From Clostridia bacterium (GTDB taxonomy: Bacteria; Bacillota; Clostridia; UMGS1883; UMGS1540): DNA of 52,761 nucleotides. Each line of letters opens with the position of its first letter. Position 1 is the stretch's first letter. The stretch spans positions 1 through 52,761 of the forward strand of contig JAQXGO010000018.1 in the NCBI GenBank assembly GCA_029006755.1, written 5' to 3'. The position numbers were made by a program, and so were the translations under genes. This document shows positions 1 to 8,038 of this stretch, in pieces. Below the pieces are notes generated by a model. It was not told the DNA's origin. It worked only from the letters and a program-made list of their open reading frames with translations, and searched no databases.

Positions 1-144
1 TTGGACAAGCAGTATCCGCAGTATGGTTTTGCCGTACATAAAGGATATGGGACAAAAGCGCATAAAGAAGCGGTGTGGCAATACGGTCCTTCGCCGGAAC
101 ACCGAAGAAGCTTTTTAAAAAAATGGTATGGAGATGTGCAATGA
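1..144 (+). CDS. rnhB: Ribonuclease HII, C-terminal end (partial)
   Basis: Reading frame 1 is open from the first base to TGA at 142-144 and encodes about 47 residues. They match the typical C-terminal end of RNase HII, with the pattern [17 protein letters not shown] followed by [14 protein letters not shown]. The enzyme cleaves RNA in RNA:DNA hybrids and removes misincorporated ribonucleotides. The catalytic DEDD residues lie upstream of the window, so they cannot be checked. The stop overlaps the start of yraN (ATGA), a common rnhB-yraN arrangement. The ORF track misses it because it is short and has no start here. Confidence 0.88.
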   Translation: MDKQYPQYGFAVHKGYGTKAHKEAVWQYGPSPEHRRSFLKKWYGDVQ

Positions 145-491
145 GAGCCATTGGAAATAAAGGAGAAGATGCAGCCGTAAAGCATCTGAAACGGTTAGGG
201 TATACCATTGTAGAACGCAATTACTTTGCACGTGTCGGCGAAATTGATATTATCGCCAAAAAGGATGAGTACCTTGTATTCGTTGAGGTGAAAATGCGAC
301 GCAGTGAGGCTTACGGCGGTGGCGTAGCGGCGGTGGATTACCATAAACAGCAGAAAATCCGTAAGGCGGCCGCCTTGTATCTGCAACAGAAGGAGATGGA
401 AGTCGCCGTACGTTTTGATGTAGTGATTATTCATAGCGACGGCAGGCATATCGCCGAAAGAGATATAGAAGTGATTGAAAATGCCTTTTAA
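141..491 (+). CDS. yraN: YraN/UPF0102 family endonuclease-like protein
   Basis: A 116-residue protein of the UPF0102 family, which has a restriction-endonuclease-like fold. The core pattern is present: [19 protein letters not shown] followed by VFVEVKMR, which carries the family's E, D and ExK residues. The ORF track begins at 75, but the ATG at 141 overlaps the rnhB stop (ATGA) and gives the usual family N-terminus [16 protein letters not shown], so I prefer it. The exact cellular role of the family is not settled; a part in DNA processing or repair is suspected. It is co-transcribed with rnhB. Nothing looks broken. Confidence 0.85.
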   Translation: MRAIGNKGEDAAVKHLKRLGYTIVERNYFARVGEIDIIAKKDEYLVFVEVKMRRSEAYGGGVAAVDYHKQQKIRKAAALYLQQKEMEVAVRFDVVIIHSDGRHIAERDIEVIENAF

Positions 492-524
492 ATCTTTTGG
501 ATAGAAAAAATATTTGAAAAATTA

Positions 525-553
525 TTGAAATCATGTGAAAAATCGTGTATAAT
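525..553 (+). promoter_or_regulatory. Promoter of SRP RNA
   Basis: TTGAAA at 525-530 and TATAAT at 548-553 are separated by exactly 17 bases, a near-consensus sigma-A promoter. The predicted start, about 7 bases downstream, coincides with the 5' strand of the SRP RNA terminal stem at 561. Confidence 0.85.
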
Positions 554-560
554 ATATAAA

Positions 561-832
561 GTCGTACAATCGGGGAGTTAGCGGTGCCCTGTACCTGCAA
601 TCCGCTATAGCAGGGATGATGCCCTTTTTGAGGACTGAACTTGTATGGCCGGATTTTGTAAGTGGTGTTAACGGTCAGGTCTTACGCAACATAAACCCGT
701 GAACCTCGTCAGGTGGGGAACCAAGCAGCGATAAGCGGATCTTTGTGTGTGCCGTGAGAGTGCCTGGCATCAGCCGGCTGCAAAAATACCGCATATAAGC
801 GCTGCTTCGAGGAAAGGGCGTACGGCTTTTTT
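561..832 (+). ncRNA. ffs: Signal recognition particle RNA, large Gram-positive type (scRNA/6S-like)
   Basis: This is the RNA scaffold of the signal recognition particle, which binds Ffh and targets membrane and secreted proteins. The Alu-domain block GGTGCCCTGTACCTGCAATC (about 582-601) closely matches Bacillus scRNA. The S-domain apical region has the pattern GTCAGGTGGGGAACCAAGCAGC (GTCAGGT...GGAA..AAGCAGC). The ends pair: GTCGTAC at 561-567 with GTACGGC at 820-826, followed by a T tract that can end transcription. The length of about 270 nt fits the Bacilli/Clostridia long form and not the short enterobacterial 4.5S form. It lies just upstream of dnaX, as it often does in Firmicutes. The end positions are approximate. 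Confidence 0.93.
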
Positions 833-854
833 AAATGAAAAAAAGGTGACCAAT

Positions 855-2417
855 ATGGGATATACGGCGTTATATAGAACGTGGCGTCCGCTTACCTTTG
901 ATGATGTAGTGGGGCAGGCGCATATCACGGAAACCCTGAAAAATGAAATACAACGGCAAAGGGTAGGGCATGCCTATCTTTTTTGCGGTTCACGTGGTAC
1001 AGGTAAGACTTCTACGGCACGTATACTCAGCCGTGCTATCAACTGCCTTTCTCCGAAAAACGGAAATCCGTGCAACGAATGCGAGCATTGCCGCGGCATT
1101 TTAGAAGGCAAGATTTTGGATATTACTGAAATTGATGCCGCCAGCAATAACGGTGTCGACAGTATCCGTGATTTGCGTGAGGAAGCGCGGTTTGAGGGTA
1201 CGCGTTTGCAAAATCGTATTTATATTATTGATGAGGTGCACATGCTGACCATCAGTGCCTTTAATGCACTTTTAAAGATTTTGGAGGAACCGCCGCGTCA
1301 TGTGCATTTTATTTTGGCAACAACAGAGGCACATAAAGTGCCGGCCACCATTTTGTCCCGATGCCAGCGGTTTGATTTTCGCCGTATCCGCACAGCGGAT
1401 ATTGAAGGGCAGCTGCAAAAAATATTGCAGGCAGATGGGTTTACGATAGAGGACCGCGGGATTCGCCTGATGGCGGAAAAGGCGGATGGCTCGATGCGCG
1501 ATGCACTGAGTATCTTGGATCAGTGTATGGCGATTGGCGGCAATCGGCTTGCATATGAAGAAATTGCCGCGTTTATCGGTACAACGGCCGCGGATACGCT
1601 GCATCGCTTGGCTACGGCGATTGCCGGGCAGGATATACCGGCGATGCTGGCTGTGATGGAGGAGTATGGGCAGGAGGGAAAGTCCTTTACGCGATTTGCA
1701 GAGGATTTTACACAGTTTTTGCGGAGCCTGCTGCTTTGTAAATATATGCAAAATCCGGCAGAGGCGTTGGATGTAACGCCGGAAACGGCGGAGGAAATGA
1801 CGGCACTGGCCGCAAAATTTTCGCAGGAGCAGCTTGTTTATATGCTGCATGTTTTGATGGAAACGGCTGCACAAATGCGTTTTTTGTCGAATCCGAGGAC
1901 AAGCTTTGAGCTTGCGACAATCAAGATGGCAAATCCGGTGTATGGAGAGAACAGTGAGGCTTTGGCGGCACGTGTCTCGCAGCTGGAAATGCAGATGCAA
2001 AATGGCGTTGCCGACCGACCGCGGACAAATGCTGAAAAGCCTGTAAAACCGCAGGGAAAAGCACCGGAAAAAACAGAGAAAAAAAAGGCGGCAGTGGCAT
2101 CAAGTGACATGGCGGCGGCATTTTTAAAGAATATGGAAAAAATGCAAACGCTCTTTGTGCAGCGCAATCAATTGCAGTGCATGACCATTTTAGCGAGTGT
2201 AGCAGACGCTGAGGATAGAAACGGCAGGCTCTGCCTTTTGTTTCAAGATGAAAATGAGCTTTGCGCGGCACGAACAATGCTGATAGAAAAGAATATGGAG
2301 GCCTTTCGGGCCGCACTTTCAGAGGTCGCAAATATCGATGCGGCTGTAGACGTAGATTTAATGCAAAAAAAGATGATGCAGGCGGACGATCCGCTTGCAG
2401 GTCTTACGAATTTTTAA
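855..2417 (+). CDS. dnaX: DNA polymerase III subunit gamma/tau
   Basis: Clamp-loader ATPase of the replicative polymerase, 520 residues. Seen in sequence: MGYTALYRTWRPLTFDDVVGQ at the N-terminus, Walker A GSRGTGKT at about 45-52, zinc cysteines C64/C73/C76/C79 (NPCNECEHC), Walker B IIDEVHML and sensor 1 LATTEAHK with SRCQRFDF. A lysine-rich linker follows, then a variable C-terminal tau region. The ORF track start at 747 lies inside the SRP RNA, so I use ATG 855, which has AAAGGTGA just upstream. The linker contains a run of eight A and a G that could support a shorter gamma product (see findings). It is followed closely by ybaB and recR, the standard dnaX-ybaB-recR order. Confidence 0.96.
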   Translation: MGYTALYRTWRPLTFDDVVGQAHITETLKNEIQRQRVGHAYLFCGSRGTGKTSTARILSRAINCLSPKNGNPCNECEHCRGILEGKILDITEIDAASNNGVDSIRDLREEARFEGTRLQNRIYIIDEVHMLTISAFNALLKILEEPPRHVHFILATTEAHKVPATILSRCQRFDFRRIRTADIEGQLQKILQADGFTIEDRGIRLMAEKADGSMRDALSILDQCMAIGGNRLAYEEIAAFIGTTAADTLHRLATAIAGQDIPAMLAVMEEYGQEGKSFTRFAEDFTQFLRSLLLCKYMQNPAEALDVTPETAEEMTALAAKFSQEQLVYMLHVLMETAAQMRFLSNPRTSFELATIKMANPVYGENSEALAARVSQLEMQMQNGVADRPRTNAEKPVKPQGKAPEKTEKKKAAVASSDMAAAFLKNMEKMQTLFVQRNQLQCMTILASVADAEDRNGRLCLLFQDENELCAARTMLIEKNMEAFRAALSEVANIDAAVDVDLMQKKMMQADDPLAGLTNF

Positions 2418-2431
2418 AGGAGAGATGAGTG

Positions 2432-2773
2432 ATGGCAAAGGGTGGATTTCCGAGAATGCCGGGCGGCAACATGAATAATATGATTAAACAGGCACAGAAG
2501 ATGCAGCAAGACATGCTGCGTGCACAAGAGGAGCTCGAATCAAAGACCGTAGAGGCAACCGTGGGGGGCGGCAGTGTTAAAGTTGAAGTCAGCGGCAAGA
2601 AAGAGCTTGTCAGTATTCATATTCAGCCGGAAGCAGTCGATCCCGAGGATGTGGAAATGCTTGAGGATTTAATCCTGGCCGCCGTAAATGAAGGCATGCG
2701 AAAAGCGGAAGAACTGGCCGCTTCCGAAATGGGTAAAATTACCGGCGGGATGAACCTGCCCGGCTTGTTTTAA
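2432..2773 (+). CDS. ybaB: YbaB/EbfC family nucleoid-associated protein
   Basis: Small DNA-binding protein of 113 residues that usually lies between dnaX and recR. The pattern [21 protein letters not shown] followed by [20 protein letters not shown] is typical of the family, as are the M/Q-rich helix and the acidic [19 protein letters not shown] region. The ORF track starts at the GTG of 2429; ATG 2432 has AAAGGAGAG seven bases upstream and is the better start. In other bacteria the homologue binds DNA as a dimer with tweezer-like helices. It sits 14 bases after dnaX and 15 bases before recR, so it is presumably co-transcribed. Confidence 0.93.
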   Translation: MAKGGFPRMPGGNMNNMIKQAQKMQQDMLRAQEELESKTVEATVGGGSVKVEVSGKKELVSIHIQPEAVDPEDVEMLEDLILAAVNEGMRKAEELAASEMGKITGGMNLPGLF

Positions 2774-2788
2774 GGAGAGAGGCTGACC

Positions 2789-3388
2789 ATGTATGCACCG
2801 CCGATTGCAAATTTAATTGATATGTTTGCCAGAATGCCCGGCGTAGGCAGAAAGTCCGCCGTGCGCATGGCATTTTATGTGATGGGACTGCCTGCAAGCG
2901 AGGCAGAAGCCTTTGCGGATGCGGTACGCGTAGCAAAGGAAACCGTTGTGCTTTGCGAAACCTGCCAAAGCTATACAGATACACAACCCTGCGCGATTTG
3001 CAGTGATGCAAAGCGGAACAGGGCGGTAATTTGCGTTGTGGAAAATCCAAAAGATGTCGAGGCAATGGAAAAAACACATGAGTTTTCCGGCGTTTACCAT
3101 GTTTTGCATGGGGTGATTTCCCCCATTGACGGAATAGGGCCGGACGATTTGAAGGTGCGAGAGCTTTTGGAACGTGTCGCGGCTGAGGATGTGCAAGAAA
3201 TCATTATGGCCACCAATCCAAGTGTGGAAGGAGAAGCGACAGCGCTGTATCTTGCAAAGCTGCTGACCCCTTTTGGAGTAAAAATAACCCGAATTGCGCA
3301 CGGCATACCGGTAGGTGCAGATTTAGAGTATACGGATGAGGTCACGCTGGCACGGGCATTGGATGGCAGGAGAGAGATTACGTTATGA
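2789..3388 (+). CDS. recR: Recombination protein RecR
   Basis: 199 residues, the normal RecR length. Acts with RecF and RecO in loading RecA at gaps. Visible features: the helix-hairpin-helix near the N-terminus (LIDMFARMPGVGRKSAVRMAF), a four-cysteine zinc finger (CETCQSYTDTQPCAIC), and the Toprim domain (ICVVENPKDVEAME and the later TNPSVEGEATALYL). The start has AAGGAGAG directly upstream. Its stop overlaps the miaB start (ATGA at 3385), which points to translational coupling. Confidence 0.96.
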   Translation: MYAPPIANLIDMFARMPGVGRKSAVRMAFYVMGLPASEAEAFADAVRVAKETVVLCETCQSYTDTQPCAICSDAKRNRAVICVVENPKDVEAMEKTHEFSGVYHVLHGVISPIDGIGPDDLKVRELLERVAAEDVQEIIMATNPSVEGEATALYLAKLLTPFGVKITRIAHGIPVGADLEYTDEVTLARALDGRREITL

Positions 3389-4734
3389 ATTACGAAGCAA
3401 AGGTAAAGGAACTTTGTGAAGGGAAAAAGGCTTTTATCCGTACCTTCGGCTGCCAATTAAATGAAAACGACAGTGAAAAGCTGGCCGGTATGCTGCAAAC
3501 GATGGGATATGTTATCTCTGACGATATTCGTACAGCCGATTTGGTCCTCTTAAACACCTGCGCCATACGAGAAAATGCAGAGAAGAAAACCTTCGGTGCG
3601 GTGGGCTTACTGAAAAATCTAAAAGAAAAGAATCCGGCACTCATTGTAGTTATGGCCGGTTGCATGACCGGGGAAACACATGTAATGGATAAGCTACGGG
3701 CGACCTATTGCCATGTAGATATCGTGCTGGGTTCTAATAATATTGATGCTTTTCCGCGGCTTTTATATACTTATCTTTATGAAAAAGAACGCGTGTTTGA
3801 TACAGAGTATGCAGGCGTTTTGCCTGAAGGATTGCCAACCTATCGGCAGGATAAATTCCGTGCCAGCGTACCGGTTATGTATGGCTGTAACAATTTTTGC
3901 GCTTATTGCATTGTTCCGTACGTACGCGGACGGGAGAGGAGCCGTAAGGCTGCGGATATTGTGCGCGAGGTGGAGACACTTCGCGATAATGGCTATATGG
4001 AGGTTATGCTCCTGGGGCAGAACGTCAATTCCTATCAGGGTGGCGGCGATGCATTTGCGAGGCTTTTGCAACAGGTGAGCGATACCGGGATTCCGCGGAT
4101 TCGGTTTATGACCTCGCACCCCAAAGACATTAGCGATGCGGTGCTGGACGTAATGGCATCGCGCGATAATATCTGCAAGGCATTGCACTTACCGGTGCAG
4201 GCCGGCAACAATCGCGTGCTTGCGGCCATGAATCGGCGGTATACGCGTGAGAAGTATTTGTCCATTGTGGAAAAGGCCAGAGAAAAAATGCCGGATATTG
4301 TTTTGACAACGGATATTATTGTCGGGTTTCCGGGAGAAACCAACGAGGAATTTGCAGATACCATATCCCTCCTCAAAGCCGTGCGGTACGATATGATTTT
4401 CTCTTTTATTTTCTCTCCGCGGCAGGGAACGCCGGCGGCAAACATGGCGGATGTCCTAACCGCAGAAGAAAAAAAGCGGAATTTTGATCAGCTTCTCCAG
4501 GTGCAAAATCAAATTTCCAAAGAGAAGAATTTGCAGCTTGCAGATAAAATTTTGCCGGTACTGGTAGAAGGCCGGAGCAAGACGGATGCAACGATGATGA
4601 CCGGGCGTACCGATGGCGGAAAAATCGTGCACTTTAAAGGCGATGACGGTCTTTGTGGCCGCATTGTAGATGTACAGATTCAAACACCAAAGACTTGGAA
4701 CCTACAAGGAGAAATAGTATGTCACTCAAATTGA
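3385..4734 (+). CDS. miaB: tRNA-2-methylthio-N6-dimethylallyladenosine synthase MiaB
   Basis: Radical SAM methylthiotransferase, 449 residues, that adds 2-methylthio to i6A37 of tRNA. The N-terminal cluster-binding cysteines are seen in FGCQLNENDSE, LNTCAIRENAE and VVMAGCMT. The radical SAM motif is CNNFCAYC in the context MYGCNNFCAYCIVPYVRGRERSR. A TRAM-like region closes the protein. QLNENDSEK separates it from the MtaB paralogue at 47.3-48.6 kb, which has RVNQYET. The 3' end overlaps addB by 16 bases. MiaB beside recR and dnaX is not the commonest order, but overlaps on both sides show a single operon. Confidence 0.93.
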   Translation: MNYEAKVKELCEGKKAFIRTFGCQLNENDSEKLAGMLQTMGYVISDDIRTADLVLLNTCAIRENAEKKTFGAVGLLKNLKEKNPALIVVMAGCMTGETHVMDKLRATYCHVDIVLGSNNIDAFPRLLYTYLYEKERVFDTEYAGVLPEGLPTYRQDKFRASVPVMYGCNNFCAYCIVPYVRGRERSRKAADIVREVETLRDNGYMEVMLLGQNVNSYQGGGDAFARLLQQVSDTGIPRIRFMTSHPKDISDAVLDVMASRDNICKALHLPVQAGNNRVLAAMNRRYTREKYLSIVEKAREKMPDIVLTTDIIVGFPGETNEEFADTISLLKAVRYDMIFSFIFSPRQGTPAANMADVLTAEEKKRNFDQLLQVQNQISKEKNLQLADKILPVLVEGRSKTDATMMTGRTDGGKIVHFKGDDGLCGRIVDVQIQTPKTWNLQGEIVCHSN

Positions 4735-7412
4735 TTTACGGACGTATTGGCAGTGGCAAAACAGACTTTTGTATGCGGGAAGCCCTTGCCGCACATAAGC
4801 CGGTGATTTACCTTGTACCGGAACAGTTTACTTTTACAGCGGAGCAGAGAATTTGCGCCGCTGTTAATGTACATGGACTTGGCGGCATAGAGGTTTTCAG
4901 CTTTAAAAGGCTCGCCATGCGCGTTTTGGCGACGGCTGAAAAGGCGGCTGTGCCAAGACTGGACGTGCGCGCAAAGGCGATTTTACTCCAAAAAATCTTA
5001 ATCGAAAATCGAAGGGATTTAAAGGTGCTCCGTCGGGAAGAAGAGGATGTGGGGACAGCCGGGGCATTGGTGAAACTGTTTACGGAACTAAAGCGGTATC
5101 AGATTACGCCTGCGGCATTGCGGCAGGCGGCAGAAAGAATACCGAATTCTGCGGATAAATTGTTGGATATCGCACTTCTTTTTGAAAAATACAATGAGAG
5201 AGTAGAAGCCAAGTTTGCTGATATGGATGACGATATGATGCGGCTTTCGGCGGCACTTTTAAAGACAGACTATTTAGCTGGCAGGGAAGTCTACATAGAT
5301 CGGTTTGACGGCTTTGACCCTTCGGAACTTTCGGTCATAAAGGCGATGCTGCAAACAGCAGACCGCGTAACCATTACATTGGCCTTTCACCCAAAAGACG
5401 AGGGACAGACAGCCTTTTCGATGCACAAAAAAATGGCCGATCGCATTTTGGGCATTGCGCGGGAAATGGGCGCTTTAGAGGAGGAGCCCATCGTTTTTGC
5501 ACAAAAAGAGAAGGGAAATCCGGAACTGGATTTTCTGGGGAGTGCCTATTTTTCCTACCCTGCCGCGCAATATGAAAAGAAAACAACCTGTGTACGGCTT
5601 GTCACGGCGCATGACCCCTTGCAGGAGGTGCATGCGGTTGCACGAAGCATAGTAAAGCTTTGCAGAGAAAAGGGCTATTATTATCGTGATATTGCTATTA
5701 CAGCCAGAAATATAGATATGTATGAACGGTACATACAGGCAGTTTTGCCGACGTATGAGATTCCGTTTTTCATGGATAGAAAAATCAGTATTTTGCAGCA
5801 TCCCTTTACGGTTTTCGTGCTTTCCGCACTGGAAACCATGCTGAAGGGGTGCAGTTATGATGTCATGTTTCGGTATATTAAATCCGGATTTTTGCGGCTT
5901 CGGCGCGAAGCGATCGATGTCCTGGAAAATTATGTGCTTGCGGCCGGTATACGCGGAAATACATGGAAGGACACCGCACGCTGGGAGGCAAGAGCCTCCG
6001 TTTATTCGGAAGCGGAAACAGAAGAAGAAAAAGCCGAAAAACAAATGGCGGACGAGGCAAGAAGGCGAGTGATAGAACCGCTGTTGCAGCTGGAAACGGC
6101 GATGCGTGAAGGAAAGACTGCCGCCGAAAAATGCCGTGCGTTGTATGCTTTTTTAGAAGAAATGCATGCGGAAAGGCGGGTCGAGGCGTATGCAAAGCTT
6201 TTTGAAAAAAGGGGCGATATTGCACGGGCGGAAGAGTACCGGGGCGTATACAACGATTTGATGGATGCTTTAGACGGTGTGTTTGATTCTTTCGGTGACG
6301 AAAAAATCAGTGTGCAGCAGTTATATGACATTTTACGCGTGGGATTGGGTGAATACGAAACCGGCATTATTCCGGCAACACTGGACGGGGTGAATGTCGG
6401 CTCTGTGGACCGTATCAAAGGGTACAATATAAAAGCACTTTTTGTGATCGGCGTGGTGGATGGTGTATTTCCTGCTTCGCCGGAACGCGGCGGACTCTTG
6501 CATGATATGGATCGCTGTGCCCTTGCGGAAGCCGGGATTGAACTGCCTACGGCAGAAAATAAAACTATCCTGGAAGAAGAACACCTGATTTACAAGTGCC
6601 TGACCATGCCGTCTGCCTTTTTATCGGTCAGTTTTCCGGGTGCGGACATGGATGGAGGTGCCAGAAGGCCTTCTCGTATTTGCAATCGTCTGCGTGAGAT
6701 TTTTCCAAAGCTTTGGGAAGAAAACCTGCTTTTAGGCCTTTCGGAGGCAGACAAACTGTCGGTGCCGCGCATCACCATGCGCTATCTTTTAGAGGCACTC
6801 AGAAATGGATCGGCATCGGAAGAACTCTGCCGTGCGTACGGCTGGCTTTTGGAAAACAGACGGCGTGAACTGCAAACGGCGATGGAGAGCCTTTCTTATC
6901 AAAATGAGGCACGGCCCTTACGGCCGGAAACGGTCAAAGAATTTTTCGGAAACAGAATTACAACGAGCGTTTCCAAATTGGAAAGACAAGCGGCATGTCC
7001 GTTTTCCTTTTTTGCAACGCACATACTGGGTGCAAAGGAAAGGCGCATCATGCAGCCGGGCGCGGCGGATGCCGGGCGCTTTTTGCATGATTTTATAGAT
7101 ATTTTCTCGGAACGCTTGCGGGCAAACGAGATGCAATGGCAGCAGGTAGATGCTGCATATATTGATAAAGAATTTGAGGAGATTGCACCGCTGATAGACA
7201 GGCGGATCAATCGTTATATGCTGGAGAGCTCCACGCGATACGCCTTTTTGTTTACAAGGCTCAAAAGCGCTGTGCGTGCCAGCCTTGCTATGCTTGCGGA
7301 GCACATGCGGCGCAGCAGATTTGCGCCCCTTGGGTATGAACTGACTTTTGGGGAAAATGGGGAGCTTGCACCGCTTACAGTGACACTTCCGGCGGCGGTG
7401 AGGTGCGGCTAA
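4719..7412 (+). CDS. addB: ATP-dependent helicase/nuclease subunit AddB, N-terminal part (frameshifted gene)
   Basis: AddB pairs with AddA to process double-strand breaks for RecA loading, like RecBCD. This frame holds the helicase-like part of 897 residues: the N-terminal P-loop YGRIGSGKT, PEQFTFTAEQR, and the first iron-sulfur cysteine region RQAACPFSFFATH near residue 760. The start is ATG 4719 with AAGGAGA just upstream, inside the miaB end; the ORF track extends too far to 4653. The frame runs into TAA at 7410-7412 in the middle of a conserved stretch, and the nuclease domain continues in the next frame (7403-8038). The gene is therefore split by one missing base near 7391. Together the parts would give about 1106 residues, a normal AddB size. 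Confidence 0.88.
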   Translation: MSLKLIYGRIGSGKTDFCMREALAAHKPVIYLVPEQFTFTAEQRICAAVNVHGLGGIEVFSFKRLAMRVLATAEKAAVPRLDVRAKAILLQKILIENRRDLKVLRREEEDVGTAGALVKLFTELKRYQITPAALRQAAERIPNSADKLLDIALLFEKYNERVEAKFADMDDDMMRLSAALLKTDYLAGREVYIDRFDGFDPSELSVIKAMLQTADRVTITLAFHPKDEGQTAFSMHKKMADRILGIAREMGALEEEPIVFAQKEKGNPELDFLGSAYFSYPAAQYEKKTTCVRLVTAHDPLQEVHAVARSIVKLCREKGYYYRDIAITARNIDMYERYIQAVLPTYEIPFFMDRKISILQHPFTVFVLSALETMLKGCSYDVMFRYIKSGFLRLRREAIDVLENYVLAAGIRGNTWKDTARWEARASVYSEAETEEEKAEKQMADEARRRVIEPLLQLETAMREGKTAAEKCRALYAFLEEMHAERRVEAYAKLFEKRGDIARAEEYRGVYNDLMDALDGVFDSFGDEKISVQQLYDILRVGLGEYETGIIPATLDGVNVGSVDRIKGYNIKALFVIGVVDGVFPASPERGGLLHDMDRCALAEAGIELPTAENKTILEEEHLIYKCLTMPSAFLSVSFPGADMDGGARRPSRICNRLREIFPKLWEENLLLGLSEADKLSVPRITMRYLLEALRNGSASEELCRAYGWLLENRRRELQTAMESLSYQNEARPLRPETVKEFFGNRITTSVSKLERQAACPFSFFATHILGAKERRIMQPGAADAGRFLHDFIDIFSERLRANEMQWQQVDAAYIDKEFEEIAPLIDRRINRYMLESSTRYAFLFTRLKSAVRASLAMLAEHMRRSRFAPLGYELTFGENGELAPLTVTLPAAVRCG

Positions 7413-8038
7413 CGGGCAGAATTGATCGGGTGGACACTTTTTTTAGTGCGCAGCGAGGGGAAACGCTGGTCAGGATTATTGACTATAAATCCGGGGCAAA
7501 AGCTTTTGATATTGGGGAGGTGTATGCCGGCCTCAATTTACAGCTTGCGGTTTATTTATCGGCAATTTGCACACCGGAAAATGCAAGCATAGTCGGCGAA
7601 AACCCGGCACCGGCCGGCCTTTTATACTTTAGAATCAGTGACCCTGTCACAGATGTATTGCCGACGGAATCGGAAGCCGTCAAGAGCAAAAACTACAGCA
7701 AGGCCTTCCGGCTGAAAGGTCTTGTTCGGAGCGATATGGATATTATGGAGGCCATGGATGAAAAAAACGGCAAGGATATTTTGCCGGCAGGGACAGCCAC
7801 GGGAGAACAGTTTGCCGTTTTATCTTCGCATGTCAAGACAACGGTGCAACGCCTGGTGCGCGAGATGGAAAAGGGGAATATAGCCATTCATCCGTATAAA
7901 ACGGCACAAGAAACGGCTTGTACGTATTGCCCATACACAGCCTTTTGTGCGCATGACGGGCGGCACTATCATCAATTGAAAAAACAATCAGCCGCAGAGG
8001 TTTGGGCAGCAATGGAGGCGGTAGAAAATGAAAGTTAA
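7403..8038 (+). CDS. addB: AddB nuclease domain, C-terminal part (continuation after frameshift)
   Basis: Downstream piece of addB in the -1 frame, 211 residues from the first GTG. It carries the RecB-family nuclease motifs LTGRIDRVD, RIIDYKSG and NLQLAVYL, and the C-terminal iron-sulfur cysteines CTYCPYTAFC. These are the parts that the first frame lacks. No separate ribosome-binding site is evident before 7403, so independent translation is doubtful. The motifs are intact on both sides, which means the frame change is recent or is a sequencing error. The end overlaps addA by 11 bases, as in an intact addBA operon. Confidence 0.85.
   Translation: MRLTGRIDRVDTFFSAQRGETLVRIIDYKSGAKAFDIGEVYAGLNLQLAVYLSAICTPENASIVGENPAPAGLLYFRISDPVTDVLPTESEAVKSKNYSKAFRLKGLVRSDMDIMEAMDEKNGKDILPAGTATGEQFAVLSSHVKTTVQRLVREMEKGNIAIHPYKTAQETACTYCPYTAFCAHDGRHYHQLKKQSAAEVWAAMEAVENES

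Noticed and set aside
747-854. N-terminal extension of DnaX in the ORF track
   Set aside because: It lies inside the SRP RNA 3' half and has no ribosome-binding site. The family N-terminus and a Shine-Dalgarno fix the start at 855.
6918-7304. 128-aa minus-strand ORF near the addB frameshift as an inserted gene
   Set aside because: It is antisense to conserved AddB sequence; no insertion is needed to explain the frame change, a one-base loss is enough.
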